From Pseudomonadota bacterium (GTDB taxonomy: Bacteria > Pseudomonadota > Alphaproteobacteria > Sphingomonadales > Sphingomonadaceae), in NCBI GenBank assembly GCA_023424095.1, contig JAFAEG010000121.1:1-33233 (forward strand): DNA of 33,233 nt, given 5' to 3'. Positions 7,623-15,437 of this stretch are shown piece after piece. The notes beneath the pieces are model-generated. The model did no database searches. It saw only the letters and a list, made by a program, of their open reading frames with translations, and was not told the DNA's origin. Numbering within the stretch: the first letter of the stretch is position 1; the number at the start of each line of letters is the position of its first letter. The translations under genes and the position numbers were made by a program.

Positions 7623-8954
7623 TTACCCCTCGTCCCCCAACAGCCGATCCTGCGCCGTATGTGCCTCGTCTGCCGTAAAGCCTGACCGCCGCGACGCCGT
7701 CGCGCTTGCGGCGACGTCCGCCGTCACATTGCCCACCGTCCGCACGATGTCGGGCAGCACCTCCACCGCCAGCAATATCGCCAGCGGTTCGATCGGCAGG
7801 CCCATGGCGATGCAGATCGGCGCGATCGAGGTGACGAAGCTCGCCTGCCCCGGAATGCCCGGCGCGCCCATCGTCGTGGTCGCGGCGGCGACGACGCCGA
7901 TCGCCATCATGCCGAAGGTGATTTCGATCCCGAACCAGTAAGCGATGTAGATGGCGACCGCGAAGTTCATCGCCGGCCCGGTCGCGCGGAACACCGCCAC
8001 TGCCATCGGCAAGGTCACGCCCGCCGCCGCCACCGGCACGTCCAGCCGCTCCGCCGCCTTCAGCATCGCGGGCAGGCTGGCGACCGAGGATTGCGTGCTG
8101 AACGCCACTGCCTGCGCCGGCGCCACCGCCTTGGCGAACCGCCCGAGCGGAATGCGCGCCCCGATCATCGCCAGCGGGTAAGCGGCGAGCAGGATGACGA
8201 TGCCGACCCCCATCACGATCAGCACATAATGGAGCAAGGCCCCGAACGCCCCGCCACCGGCCCGCGCGCCGACGACATAGGCCAAGGCCAGCACGCCCAA
8301 TGGCGCGATCCACAGCACCCAGCCGATCACGATCAGCATCGCGTCGCCGATCGCCTGGAACAGGTCGACGATGCGGGTGCGCGGCTCCTCGGGCAGCCGG
8401 GTGACCGCGAAGCCGAACAGGAAGGTGAACAGGATCAACGGCAGGATCGCATCCTCGGCCGCGGCCGAAATGGCGTTGCTCGGCACGATCGAGGTCAGGA
8501 AGTCGAAGAAGCTCGGCGCTTCGCCCACCGGCTCCGCGGCGGAAAGCGCCGCGCGCAGCGAATTCGCCGATTCCGGCGGCAGCGGGAACAGGTCGAGCAG
8601 GAAGGGGGTCAGCAACGCCGCGATGATCGCGGAGGCCCAGAGCAAGGCGACGTAGAGGATCAATGCGCGGCTTGAGAGCTTCCCCGCCCGCGCCGCCGTC
8701 GCCGAGGCCGCGATGCCCGTCACCAGCAACGCCACCACCAAAGGCACGACCGTCATCCGCAGCGCGTTCAGCCACATCCCGCCGATCGCCTCGCCCGCCT
8801 TGATCGTGTCGTCCTGGTAGGCGAACCCGATCTTCGCGCTGAGGATGCCGATGCCGAGGCCGAGGATCAGCGCGATCAGGATGCGCGTCGGCGCCGACAT
8901 CGACTGCCACAGCCAGACGAAGGGCGCGAAAACAGAGCGGAGGATTGCGAACAT
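7623..8954 (-). CDS. dicarboxylate/amino acid:cation symporter (DAACS family)
   Basis: 443-aa inner-membrane secondary transporter of the GltP/DctA family, taking up C4-dicarboxylates or acidic amino acids with Na+ or H+. Family landmarks: MWLNALRMTVVPLVVALLV in the first half, the serine-rich re-entrant loop AFSTQSSVASLPAML, ATGPAMNFAVAIYIAYWFG (the NxxGxxx region of TM7) and TTMGAPGIPGQASFV (second re-entrant hairpin). The start at 8954 (MFAILRSVF) is preceded by CGGAG. The frame stays open upstream to 9173, but that extension translates a palindromic repeat and part of cutA, so it is not coding. The substrate cannot be fixed from sequence. Confidence 0.92.
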   Translation of the reverse strand: MFAILRSVFAPFVWLWQSMSAPTRILIALILGLGIGILSAKIGFAYQDDTIKAGEAIGGMWLNALRMTVVPLVVALLVTGIAASATAARAGKLSSRALILYVALLWASAIIAALLTPFLLDLFPLPPESANSLRAALSAAEPVGEAPSFFDFLTSIVPSNAISAAAEDAILPLILFTFLFGFAVTRLPEEPRTRIVDLFQAIGDAMLIVIGWVLWIAPLGVLALAYVVGARAGGGAFGALLHYVLIVMGVGIVILLAAYPLAMIGARIPLGRFAKAVAPAQAVAFSTQSSVASLPAMLKAAERLDVPVAAAGVTLPMAVAVFRATGPAMNFAVAIYIAYWFGIEITFGMMAIGVVAAATTTMGAPGIPGQASFVTSIAPICIAMGLPIEPLAILLAVEVLPDIVRTVGNVTADVAASATASRRSGFTADEAHTAQDRLLGDEG

Positions 8955-8993
8955 GGACGGCTCCGGAAGACGAAGTCCGAACTGACCCCACAT

Positions 8994-9072
8994 CGTCATT
9001 CCAGCGCAAGCTGGAATCTCACTTTTCTTCGGGCGGCGGCAGCAAACAGATTCTAGTCTGCGCTGGAATGAG
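8994..9072. repeat. intergenic palindromic repeat (family B), copy 1
   Basis: Outer arms CATTCCAGCGCA (8997-9008) and TGCGCTGGAATG (9059-9070) are a perfect 12-bp inverted repeat; inside the left half ATTCCAGC-GCAA-GCTGGAAT forms its own hairpin. It sits between cutA and the symporter gene, both on the minus strand. A second copy with the same arms lies at 10471-10553. Confidence 0.85.
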
Positions 9073-9075
9073 GGA

Positions 9076-9393
9076 CTAAGCGGTCTCCGCCCTGACCCAG
9101 TCCGCATAATCGTCCAGCGTCGCGGCGATCGGCCACGCCACCGCCGCCGGCACGTCATAGCTGTGCAGCGCACCGATCCGCGCGATCAGCCGTTCGGCCA
9201 GGTCGGCCTTGGTCTTGAACAAGGCCGGGACCTCGTCGGCCTCCTCGACCTTGCCTTGCCAGCGATAGATGGACCGGCAGGCGGCGAGGATGTTCGCGCA
9301 GGCCGCCAGCTTTTCCTCGATCACGATCCGCGCGATCCGCTCCGCCTCGTCGCGATCCGCGAAGACCGCATAGACGGTGGCGATCTGGCTCAC
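9076..9393 (-). CDS. cutA: CutA divalent-cation tolerance protein
   Basis: 105 aa from a GTG at 9393 whose bases overlap the stop of the heme A synthase gene (GTGA), so the two are translationally coupled. CutA proteins are small trimeric ferredoxin-fold proteins linked to tolerance of copper and other divalent metals. The family pattern is complete: IATVYAVFADRDEAERIARIV, LAACANILAACRSIYRWQGKVEEADEV, LFKTKADLAERLIARIGALHSYDVPA and the C-terminal DDYADWV. Linkage to ctaA may be only convenience, though both relate to metal or heme handling. Confidence 0.93.
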   Translation of the reverse strand: MSQIATVYAVFADRDEAERIARIVIEEKLAACANILAACRSIYRWQGKVEEADEVPALFKTKADLAERLIARIGALHSYDVPAAVAWPIAATLDDYADWVRAETA

Positions 9394-10421
9394 GCCCGTT
9401 TGAGCGCCAGCCGGTGCGCGGCGATCAGCAGGAAGGCGAGCAGCACCGCCGCCATCCCCTGATGCGCGACGCCGATCCAGAGCTTCACGCCCGTCAGGAT
9501 CGTCGCGATGCCGAGCAGGATCTGCAGCACCACCGCCCCGGTCAGGTTGATCGCCGCGCTCGTCTCGCCTGCCGCCCACGCCTTCCAAGCGACCCAGCCA
9601 ATTGCCGCCGCCGCCACGAAGGCCATCCAGCGATGGACGAACTGCACCATCACCGGATTGTCGACGAAGTTGCGTAGCGCCGGCTCGAGCCACGGCGCAT
9701 GCTCGGGATAGAGCTGGTCGCCCATCAGCGGCCAGGTGTTGAAGGCATAGCCCGCCTCCAAGCCCGCCACGTAAGCGCCGAACAGCATCTGCACGGCGAG
9801 CAAAGCGATGGCCCAGATCGCCGCCAGCGGCATCTTCGCCGGCCGCGCCCCCGGGGCCTTTGCCAGCCGGTAGAGATCGAGCGCGACCCAGATCAGCGTC
9901 CCGAAGATCAGGAAGGCGGTGAGCAGATGCACCGCGAGGCGGATGTGGCTGACCTCCGGCACGTCGACCAGCCCGGATGCCACCATCCACCAGCCGATCG
10001 CGCCCTGCAGCCCGCCGAGCGCGAACAGGGCGACCAGCTTCCAGCCATAGCCCTTGGGAATCGCCTTCTTCACCGCGAACCAGATCAACGGCAGCGCGAA
10101 CGCGATCCCGATCAGCCGGCCGAGCTGGCGGTGGATGAATTCCCAGAAATAGATGAATTTGAAATCGTCGAGCGTCATGCCGCGATTGACCTGCTGATAT
10201 TGCGGGCTGTCGCGATACAGGTCGAACGCCGCCTGCCAGTCGGCATCGTTCAGCGGCGGGATTGCGCCGCTCAGCGGGTCCCAGCGGGTGATCGACAGGC
10301 CGGATTCGGTCAGCCGGGTGATCCCGCCGACGATGATCATCACCAGCACGAGCCCGGCGACCGCCATCAACCAATTGGCGATGGCGCGCGGACGGATCAG
10401 GGGCGAAGCAGTCTCGGTCAT
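9390..10421 (-). CDS. ctaA: heme A synthase (COX15/CtaA)
   Basis: 343-aa integral membrane oxidase that converts heme O to heme A for aa3-type cytochrome oxidase. About eight transmembrane helices are visible and the four family histidines lie in the expected places: FWEFIHRQLGRLIG, HIRLAVHLLTAFLIFG, VQFVHRWMAFVAA and GVAHQGMAAVLL. The loop ITRLTESGLSITRWDPLSGAIPPL is the COX15 type 2 signature of alphaproteobacteria and mitochondria. The start MTETASPL at 10421 matches the family; the frame is open to 10457 without need. Cytochrome oxidase structural genes are not in the window. Confidence 0.95.
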   Translation of the reverse strand: MTETASPLIRPRAIANWLMAVAGLVLVMIIVGGITRLTESGLSITRWDPLSGAIPPLNDADWQAAFDLYRDSPQYQQVNRGMTLDDFKFIYFWEFIHRQLGRLIGIAFALPLIWFAVKKAIPKGYGWKLVALFALGGLQGAIGWWMVASGLVDVPEVSHIRLAVHLLTAFLIFGTLIWVALDLYRLAKAPGARPAKMPLAAIWAIALLAVQMLFGAYVAGLEAGYAFNTWPLMGDQLYPEHAPWLEPALRNFVDNPVMVQFVHRWMAFVAAAAIGWVAWKAWAAGETSAAINLTGAVVLQILLGIATILTGVKLWIGVAHQGMAAVLLAFLLIAAHRLALKRA

Positions 10422-10470
10422 GGCGGGCCCTATGGCCCCAAGTGAGGGCGGTGCCAATGGCGCTCGCCGC

Positions 10471-10553
10471 CGTCATGCCAGCGATAGCTGGAGTCTCCCT
10501 GCTGAATGCTGCCGACAAGCAGGCAGTGAGTTTCCAGCTTGCGCTGGAATGAC
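10471..10553. repeat. intergenic palindromic repeat (family B), copy 2
   Basis: CGTCATGCCAGCG at 10471-10483 pairs with CGCTGGAATGACG at 10541-10553 with one mismatch; inner CAGC/GCTG stems follow as in the copy at 8994-9072. It lies in the divergent space between ctaA and the merC-like gene. Confidence 0.85.
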
Positions 10554-10565
10554 GAATTCTGGCCC

Positions 10566-10580
10566 ATGTTATATTGTCAC
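10566..10580. promoter_or_regulatory. possible Zur-type operator upstream of the merC-like gene
   Basis: ATGTTATATTGTCAC is an AT-rich imperfect dyad in otherwise GC-rich DNA, 50 bp before the merC-like start. It resembles alphaproteobacterial Zur boxes (GTTAT-n3-ATAAC type) with two mismatches in the right half. A second ATGTTATC lies at 10593-10600. A Zur-like gene follows the merC-like gene. The match is by eye only. Confidence 0.35.
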
Positions 10581-10630
10581 GACGGCCCTTCGATGTTATC
10601 TCATGCCCGCAACAGGGGATTCGAGGCTTA

Positions 10631-10999
10631 ATGTTCGCCCGCGGAGGCAATGAGGAGACGGTTGACCGGCTGGCCATTGGCCTGTCGGGCCTTTGTCTCA
10701 TCCATTGCATCGCGAGCGCGGTGTTCGTCACCTTCCTCGCCGCCGGCGGCAGCTTCCTCCTCGATCCGATCTTCCATGAAGTCGGCATGACCATCGCTCT
10801 GGTCCTCGGCGTGTTCGGCTTCGGCCGCGGCATCGTCCGCCACGGTTACATGCTGCCCAGCGCGGTCGGCGGCCTCGGCCTCGGCGTGATGGCCGGCTCG
10901 CTGATGGTCGGCCACGAAAATGGCGGCACGCTCTATTCGATCCTGGGCGTGATGATCGTCGCCTTGGGCCATGATCTCAACCGCCGCGCGGTGATCTGA
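10631..10999 (+). CDS. MerC-domain membrane protein
   Basis: 122 aa with four hydrophobic segments. The MerC-like feature is the cysteine pair in the first helix, GLSGLCLIHCIASAVF, within the family pattern for metal-binding membrane proteins first described as mercury importers. The start ATG 10631 (MFARGGNEETVDRLAIG) matches family N-termini. No other mer genes are present. Instead a Zur-like regulator gene follows 62 bp downstream on the same strand, and a candidate Zur operator lies upstream, so a role in zinc or general metal import or homeostasis is more plausible than mercury resistance. That role is inference. Confidence 0.85.
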   Translation: MFARGGNEETVDRLAIGLSGLCLIHCIASAVFVTFLAAGGSFLLDPIFHEVGMTIALVLGVFGFGRGIVRHGYMLPSAVGGLGLGVMAGSLMVGHENGGTLYSILGVMIVALGHDLNRRAVI

Positions 11000-11061
11000 A
11001 GCCGCGGGCGGCGCTCACCGCACCGCTTGTTCCGCCTTTCCGAAAGTCCTACATTCCGCTG

Positions 11062-11526
11062 ATGGGCGCACATCATCATCACAGCCATTCGGGCACCGAC
11101 CTGGCCGAAGCGGCGCAGGGCGCGATGGTCAAATCGGGCGAGCAGTGGACGCCGATGCGCGCCGCCGTGTTCGATGCCTTGGCCAGCTTCGAACGCCCGG
11201 CCTCGGCCTATGACATTGCCGATAAGGTTTCGGCCGATCAGGGCCGGCGGGTCGCGGCCAACAGCGTCTATCGTATCCTCGATCTGTTCGTCGGCGCGAA
11301 CCTCGCCCGCAAGGTCGAAAGCGCCAACGCCTATGTCGCCAACGACCACCCGGACTGCCTGCACGATTGCATCTTCCTGATCTGCGACAGCTGCGGCCAG
11401 ACCACTCACCTGGACGACGACCGCCTGTCAGGCGGCGTCCGCGATGCGGCGAAGGCGGCCGGCTTCGCCCCGGTCCGGCCGGTGATCGAAGTTCGCGGCA
11501 AATGCGGGGATTGCGAGCCGGGCTGA
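11062..11526 (+). CDS. zur: Fur-family regulator, probably Zur
   Basis: 154-aa metal-dependent repressor. The winged helix is seen in TPMRAAVFDALASFERPASAYDI and the recognition region RRVAANSVYRILDLFVGANLARKVES, followed by the dimerisation/metal domain with HPDCLHDCIFLICDSCGQ and a C-terminal GKCGDCEPG. The two CxxC pairs are the structural zinc site. The CHDxxxFxxxC-type segment favours Zur over Fur. The N-terminus has an unusual His-rich tag (GAHHHHSHS), which could be an extra metal sensor or buffer. Being next to the MerC-like gene suggests that it controls metal uptake there. Fur, PerR and Zur are hard to separate by eye, so the Zur call is moderate. Confidence 0.8.
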   Translation: MGAHHHHSHSGTDLAEAAQGAMVKSGEQWTPMRAAVFDALASFERPASAYDIADKVSADQGRRVAANSVYRILDLFVGANLARKVESANAYVANDHPDCLHDCIFLICDSCGQTTHLDDDRLSGGVRDAAKAAGFAPVRPVIEVRGKCGDCEPG

Positions 11527-11557
11527 GCGGCGGTCGGCCTGCCGGCCCGATTTCGCT

Positions 11558-12061
11558 TTACTGCCCGACTCGCCTCAACAGGCGCGGCGGCGGCAGGAGT
11601 TCCGACGCCGGGACGCGGTTCGGTTCCGGCAGGATCACGCTGATCGACAGCTGGTCCTCGCCCTCCATCCGCCACCACGTCTCCACATATTCCCGCCAGC
11701 TGATCGCCGCCGATCGCGACGGCCGGCGGGTGACGAAGGCGCCATCGCGATAACGGCCGACCATCGCCTGGCCCGTGCCACCCTGACGGGTACAGCCGAA
11801 GCGCAGCACGCCGTCGCGCGCCGATTGCAGCACGCATTCCTCCCGCATCGTGAAGCGCGGGTGAGACATGGTTGAGGTGATCGTGAAGCGGCCATCGCGC
11901 ACTGCGAAACATTCGCTGCTTCGAAGCGGAATGCCCGACTCCGCCATGGCAAAGCAATTGCCCGCAAGCCGCTCGATCCAGCCATAGCTGCCGGGCGGCG
12001 GCGCGAGCGCGCCGTCCACCGGCAGGGGCTGGGCCAAGGCAAGCAGCAAGGCGGCAAGCAT
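11558..12061 (-). CDS. hypothetical exported protein
   Basis: 167 aa with a short N-terminal hydrophobic signal (MLAALLLALAQPLPVDGALA) and three cysteines, in NCFAMA, SECFAV and EECVLQS, plus FGCTRQ, so four in total; these could form two disulfides in the periplasm. The pattern resembles short beta-rich exported proteins found in sphingomonads. The family is not recognised. It is convergent with the Zur-like gene (31 bp between stops). Confidence 0.65.
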   Translation of the reverse strand: MLAALLLALAQPLPVDGALAPPPGSYGWIERLAGNCFAMAESGIPLRSSECFAVRDGRFTITSTMSHPRFTMREECVLQSARDGVLRFGCTRQGGTGQAMVGRYRDGAFVTRRPSRSAAISWREYVETWWRMEGEDQLSISVILPEPNRVPASELLPPPRLLRRVGQ

Positions 12062-12112
12062 GGCGCGAACTGTCCGCCGCCTTGCCTGAACCGCAGCTGA
12101 TCGATCCCGGCG

Positions 12113-12418
12113 TCAGCCGTTGCCGTTCTTGCGCCTCGTCTCCCAGCCCTTCTTCGCCGCCTTCGAACGATCCGCCGCGCTGCGCCCCGCCGAAGCCGAG
12201 CCACCCTTGCGCCCGCCTTTCCGCGACGAGACCTTGGTATCGGGCTTGCCCCGCCCGGAACCGGACAGATTGCCGCCGCCACTCTCCTTGTTCACCGTCG
12301 CCCAGGCCCGCGCCGCCGCTTCCTTCTTGGGCACGCCGCGCTCCTCATAGCCTTCCTCGATATGCTCGGCCTTGCGCTTCTGCTTGTCGGTGTAGGCGCT
12401 CTTGTCTCCACGGGGCAT
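12113..12418 (-). CDS. small basic protein annotated in relatives as plasmid stabilization protein
   Basis: 101 aa, highly basic. The N-terminal half, MPRGDKSAYTDKQKRKAEHI followed by EEGYEERGVPKKEAAARAWATVN, is a conserved helical segment of small proteins common in Rhizobiales and Sphingomonadales. The C-terminal half is Gly/Ser/Lys-rich (KVSSRKGGRKGGSASAG, then KAAKKGWETRRKNG), which suggests nucleic-acid binding. GGAGA lies upstream of the ATG. The 'plasmid stabilization' name seen in databases is not backed by experiments I know of. It is the last gene before the duplicated cassette region. Confidence 0.8.
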   Translation of the reverse strand: MPRGDKSAYTDKQKRKAEHIEEGYEERGVPKKEAAARAWATVNKESGGGNLSGSGRGKPDTKVSSRKGGRKGGSASAGRSAADRSKAAKKGWETRRKNGNG

Positions 12419-12655
12419 GGCAGGTCTCCGGCTGGCCGCTCGGACGCTTCAACCGTCGGGATGGGCGCGCAGTTCCTGCGCTTGGTGGGCACGAAAACGC
12501 ATTCGGGCGTGGTCGCCCAGGGACAAAGAGTCGCGGACACCATTTTAGTGGCCCATCTCGACTCCAGTCCCTGCAAAGAAAAGTACAAGCCTCTAAAGCA
12601 GTCAAAGTGGATGCGATAGTTTTCGACGCCATATCTTCGATATGTCACGCTCCCA

Positions 12656-12692
12656 CTCGCAATATTTGTCGCGGCGAAGGGGGTTTTGTTCG
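12656..12692 (+). promoter_or_regulatory. conserved leader and ribosome binding site of secreted protein 1
   Basis: The block CTCGCAATATTTGTCGCGGC plus the following GAAGGGGG is nearly the same as the block before the second secreted protein gene (15573-15609). The AAGGGGG stretch lies about nine bases before the GTG at 12693 and decides that start over the later ATG (12711). The AT-rich CAATATTT may be part of the promoter; I cannot place -35 and -10 boxes with confidence. Confidence 0.5.
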
Positions 12693-13547
12693 GTGCGCAC
12701 GTCAACAAGAATGATCGCCATTGCCTGCGCGGTCGCAACAGGTCCGCTTTTGGCCCATGCCGCCATCGGCATCCGCGATTATGTGAGTTCGACGCCTGAT
12801 GAGGAGGGCTTTACCCTCGACGGCGGCGGCTTCATCGATCCGGGAGGCGGGGGGCTATCGCCGCAATGCGTTTGGGATGGCGACGTCTGCGTCGTCACCG
12901 GGGGCGGGGGTGACGATTGGTGGCCGGGCGGCGGCGGCGGCGGCGGCGGTTGGGGCGGAGGCGGCGGAGGTGGCGGGGACTGTTCGAACGATCCAAGTCG
13001 GTGTGAAGGCGACCCCCCACCAACTGGACCCGAAGCCCTTCCAGTCTTAGGCCGCAACTGCCCAGCAGAACTGACGGCGGCCGAGACTGCCAAGAATCTT
13101 CTCTATGCAAATTCGCCAACGGCTCGCCAAATGATGGATGCTGCCGCTGTTCATGGGGTTTACATTCAGGTGGTTCAGATCGATCCCGCTCTTGCTGGTG
13201 GCCAGCCGCGTGACAGGTTTTATCCGGAAACCGGCGCAATCACATGGGATCCGTTCGTCTATGCTCGAGGCGTCAATCAAAATGGGTCGCCTTGGGAACT
13301 TTCCCCGATCATGCTGCTTGCGCATGAACTTGTTCACGCGGCTCACCGCTACAATCCCGCGTATCAGGGAGAAGATAGCGAGGCAGTCGTGATGGCACTT
13401 GCTAACCAGATCGCGGCAGAAATGAACGCCGCGATACCAAATAGCAACTATAACACCAATCGAGACAATCACATTCGACTCGCTCAACACTATAGCAGTT
13501 CGGTCACCGCAGCATCATTCACGATCGCCCGACCAAGCTGCGACTGA
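12693..13547 (+). CDS. secreted Gly-rich protein with HELVH zincin domain (putative polymorphic toxin 1)
   Basis: 284 aa from GTG 12693. Order: signal peptide 1-23 (RTSTR start, hydrophobic core, probable cut after AHA); conserved segment 24-52; Cx6C pair C59/C66; Gly/Trp stalk 70-95 with DDWWP; second Cx6C pair C97/C104; then a C-terminal domain from about 115. That domain has H211-E212-L-V-H215-A-A-H218, a gluzincin-like zinc motif, followed by E227/E230 and a helical EAVVMALANQIAAEMN with NRDNHIRLAQHY, reminiscent of the M91 (NleD/HopH1) effector peptidases. The first 52 residues match the second copy at 15610 with one difference, while the C-terminal domains are unrelated. The C-terminal part is visibly less GC-rich than the stalk. 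A toxin role is inference from this architecture. Confidence 0.8.
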   Translation: MRTSTRMIAIACAVATGPLLAHAAIGIRDYVSSTPDEEGFTLDGGGFIDPGGGGLSPQCVWDGDVCVVTGGGGDDWWPGGGGGGGGWGGGGGGGGDCSNDPSRCEGDPPPTGPEALPVLGRNCPAELTAAETAKNLLYANSPTARQMMDAAAVHGVYIQVVQIDPALAGGQPRDRFYPETGAITWDPFVYARGVNQNGSPWELSPIMLLAHELVHAAHRYNPAYQGEDSEAVVMALANQIAAEMNAAIPNSNYNTNRDNHIRLAQHYSSSVTAASFTIARPSCD

Positions 13548-13565
13548 AGTCTGGAGGAAGCCAAA

Positions 13566-14015
13566 ATGAGCTTGGAGTGGGCTATCAGCCTGGCGGCTAT
13601 TATTGCAGCCCCTGACGTGCCGCGACCGCTTTGCCCCGAACTGGCCGGAGCTACAACCACGGTCCAACGCATGTCGGAATTGCCCGCAGAAATCCGTGAG
13701 GACTTGCTGACTTTGACAGGCAACGAGATCAGGGAAGCCAATGTCCCGCTGCTCAATACAGACGCCCCGACTGCGATGGAGCGCAACCATGCTACGGTCC
13801 GGTTCGTGCAGGCGGCGCGTTTTCAACGCTTCTGGCTCGTTCAATTCGAAGTAGCGTTGTTCGCCGGTGTGCGAACAGTTTCTTATATACGCGCGGGTCA
13901 CGGAGCTACAGACAGGGGGCCATATGTAAGATTCGACCAGCATGTTTTCGCTGGCCCGGCTTGCGCCTCGATAAGAGCCGCGCTCGAAGGCGTGACGACA
14001 CCTGGAGGCTTTTGA
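13566..14015 (+). CDS. small exported partner of secreted protein 1 (putative immunity protein)
   Basis: 149 aa, 18 bp after the secreted metallopeptidase-like gene, with GGAGG ten bases before the ATG. The start (MSLEWAISLAAIIAAPDVPRP) looks like a short signal peptide; cysteines in PLCPELAG and GPACASIR could form a disulfide outside the cytoplasm. The middle is mixed alpha/beta (ELPAEIREDLLTLTG, RFQRFWLVQFEVALFAG). I do not recognise the family. It shares no visible similarity with the gene in the same place in copy 2, as expected if each partner is specific to its own C-terminal domain. An immunity function is therefore inferred from position and export only. Confidence 0.65.
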   Translation: MSLEWAISLAAIIAAPDVPRPLCPELAGATTTVQRMSELPAEIREDLLTLTGNEIREANVPLLNTDAPTAMERNHATVRFVQAARFQRFWLVQFEVALFAGVRTVSYIRAGHGATDRGPYVRFDQHVFAGPACASIRAALEGVTTPGGF

Positions 14016-14053
14016 CGCTTCGATATAAGCGGTAGCGGGTAGAGGCAGACCGG

Positions 14054-14878
14054 GTGATCAACCCCACCCACGGTCCTGAGCCGATCAGGTTGGCGGTCGG
14101 CGCAACCCCGATCATTCCGCTTTTGCGGCGCGCGAAATTGCCGAACCGCACCAACGATTTGATACCCGCCATTCGCGAGATCAGCGCTCGCCTCTCTTCG
14201 GGCTGGCCAATCGGCCTGGAGTTGGACCTGCTTCGCCGTGGCTTCGGAGCGCTCGAAGTGTCGGTTCCCGAGGTAAAAAGCCCGTTGGTCCGGGACGTCC
14301 GCTATTTGAGCCACACGGCCGATCAGGTGCGAAAGCTCCAACGCCGCCCGCCCTCGGAGCTTGCTGCGAAAATCCTTTGGGAGCGGGCCGTCGCCGGACC
14401 ATTGACTGAAGCCGACCTGCTCGCGGCTGCGGAGACGGCTGGCGGAGCGGCTGGCCTCCGCACCGGCCGCATGATGACCACACCCTTCCCGTCCGGCCAT
14501 TATCGCGAGTTCGTCGCCCCGGATCAGGTGCGCGCCCGCTTCGATCGTCTGTTGCGCCGCCTCAACGAGACGGAACCGAAGCTGCACCCTTTGCTCCACG
14601 CCATCGCCATCTATTACGAAACCCTGCTGATCCACCCGCTGCGCGACGGCAATGGCCGCCTGGCCCGCCTGCTGTTCCAGGTCTCGCTGCGCCAGACCAT
14701 CGGCCTGCGCGCGCCCATCCTCCCGCTCGGCCCCGCCAGCGTCCACAGCCGCCCGGCGCTGATGGGCGCCTATCTCGCCTGGGAGTTCGATCGCAACGCC
14801 CAGCCGCTCGTCGATTTCGTCTTCGCCGCGGTGGCGCAGCTCGTGGACCTCTACGTGCGGACGTCGAAGCCGAAATAG
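14054..14878 (+). CDS. Fic-domain protein
   Basis: 274 aa from GTG 14054, with AGAGG eight bases upstream. The Fic active-site motif is complete: H194-P-L-R-D198-G-N200-G-R202-L-A-R205, preceded by the helix LHPLLHAIAIYYETLLI and a target-docking flap region TTPFPSGHYREFVAP. Fic enzymes usually transfer AMP from ATP to a hydroxyl side chain of a target protein; this one keeps the catalytic His and the Asp/Asn/Arg needed for Mg-ATP. An N-terminal helical domain (residues 1-130) may carry DNA-binding or inhibitory functions but I see no clear (S/T)xxxE(G/N) inhibitory helix. The gene is 38 bp after the partner gene and has a frameshifted copy at 17013-17836. Confidence 0.88.
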   Translation: MINPTHGPEPIRLAVGATPIIPLLRRAKLPNRTNDLIPAIREISARLSSGWPIGLELDLLRRGFGALEVSVPEVKSPLVRDVRYLSHTADQVRKLQRRPPSELAAKILWERAVAGPLTEADLLAAAETAGGAAGLRTGRMMTTPFPSGHYREFVAPDQVRARFDRLLRRLNETEPKLHPLLHAIAIYYETLLIHPLRDGNGRLARLLFQVSLRQTIGLRAPILPLGPASVHSRPALMGAYLAWEFDRNAQPLVDFVFAAVAQLVDLYVRTSKPK

Positions 14879-14941
14879 CCTCGCCATCCAGCGCCTGCGC
14901 GTGAGCCCAACCTGAGCATTTCATGATCCCGCGTTTCGCGT

Positions 14942-14969
14942 TCGACACCCTTGATCGCAAAGGCTAAAT
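14942..14969 (+). promoter_or_regulatory. dxs promoter region, copy 1 (before truncated dxs)
   Basis: TCGACA (14942-14947) and CTAAAT (14964-14969) with a 16-bp spacer match the arrangement before the full dxs gene at 17895-17922. The surrounding block from TGATCCCGCG to AAATGAC is almost the same in both copies. Conservation, not consensus strength, is the argument. Confidence 0.4.
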
Positions 14970-14978
14970 GACGCGGCC

Positions 14979-15437
14979 ATGACAGACCATCCAGCGACGC
15001 CTCTGCTCGATACGATCGCCTCTCCGGAGCAGCTGCGCGCGCTCGAGCCCAATCAGCTCCGCCAGTTCGCCGACGAATTGCGCAGCGAGACGATCGCCGC
15101 CGTCTCCGTCACCGGCGGGCATTTCGGCGCCGGCCTCGGCGTGGTCGAACTGACCACCGCCATCCACTATGTGTTCGAAACGCCGCGCGACAAGCTCGTC
15201 TGGGACGTCGGCCACCAATGCTATCCCCACAAGATCCTGACCGGCCGTCGCGACCGCATCCGCACCCTGCGCATGGGCGGCGGCCTCAGCGGCTTCACCA
15301 AGCGCAGCGAGAGCGAATATGATCCGTTCGGCGCCGCGCACAGCTCGACCTCGATTTCGGCCGCGCTCGGCTTCGCCATCGCCAACAAATTGCAGGACCA
15401 GCCCGGCTGCGCCATCGCGGTGATCGGCGACGGCGCG
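14979..15437 (+). pseudogene. dxs: truncated dxs (5' 153 codons only)
   Basis: The first 153 codons match the complete dxs gene at 17932 with nine amino-acid differences (for example His4/Arg, Ala14/Ser, Ala21/Glu, Cys/Arg near the end), about 94 % identity. After VIGDGA, in the middle of the GDG thiamine-diphosphate motif, homology ends exactly and the frame continues as unrelated residues (starting RTHRPLITSV) to a stop at 15540-15542. The product would lack most of the ThDP, pyrimidine and transketolase C domains and cannot be an active synthase. The many silent differences from the full copy show that it was a working gene for most of its history. Confidence 0.93.

Larger units (their letters stand above)
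12533..15437 (+). repeat. toxin-partner-fic-dxs cassette, copy 1 (ends inside dxs)
   Basis: This segment carries a secreted metallopeptidase-like gene, a partner gene, fic and the first 153 codons of dxs. The same order recurs from 15438 to beyond 18390. Homology between copies covers about 160 bp upstream of the secreted protein (starting near CGCGGACAC), its first ~106 codons, fic, the dxs leader and the dxs 5' end. It does not cover the C-terminal domain of the secreted protein or the partner gene. The break at 15437/15438 joins dxs directly to the upstream region of the second copy. Confidence 0.85.

Noticed and set aside
8955..9173. N-terminal extension of the symporter frame
   Set aside because: It translates a palindromic repeat and the 3' end of cutA; family N-terminus begins at 8954.
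12950..12980. Gly-codon run as a microsatellite with no protein meaning
   Set aside because: The stalk keeps Trp and DDWWP positions in both copies and the reading frame is conserved, so it is coding; slippage may still change its length.
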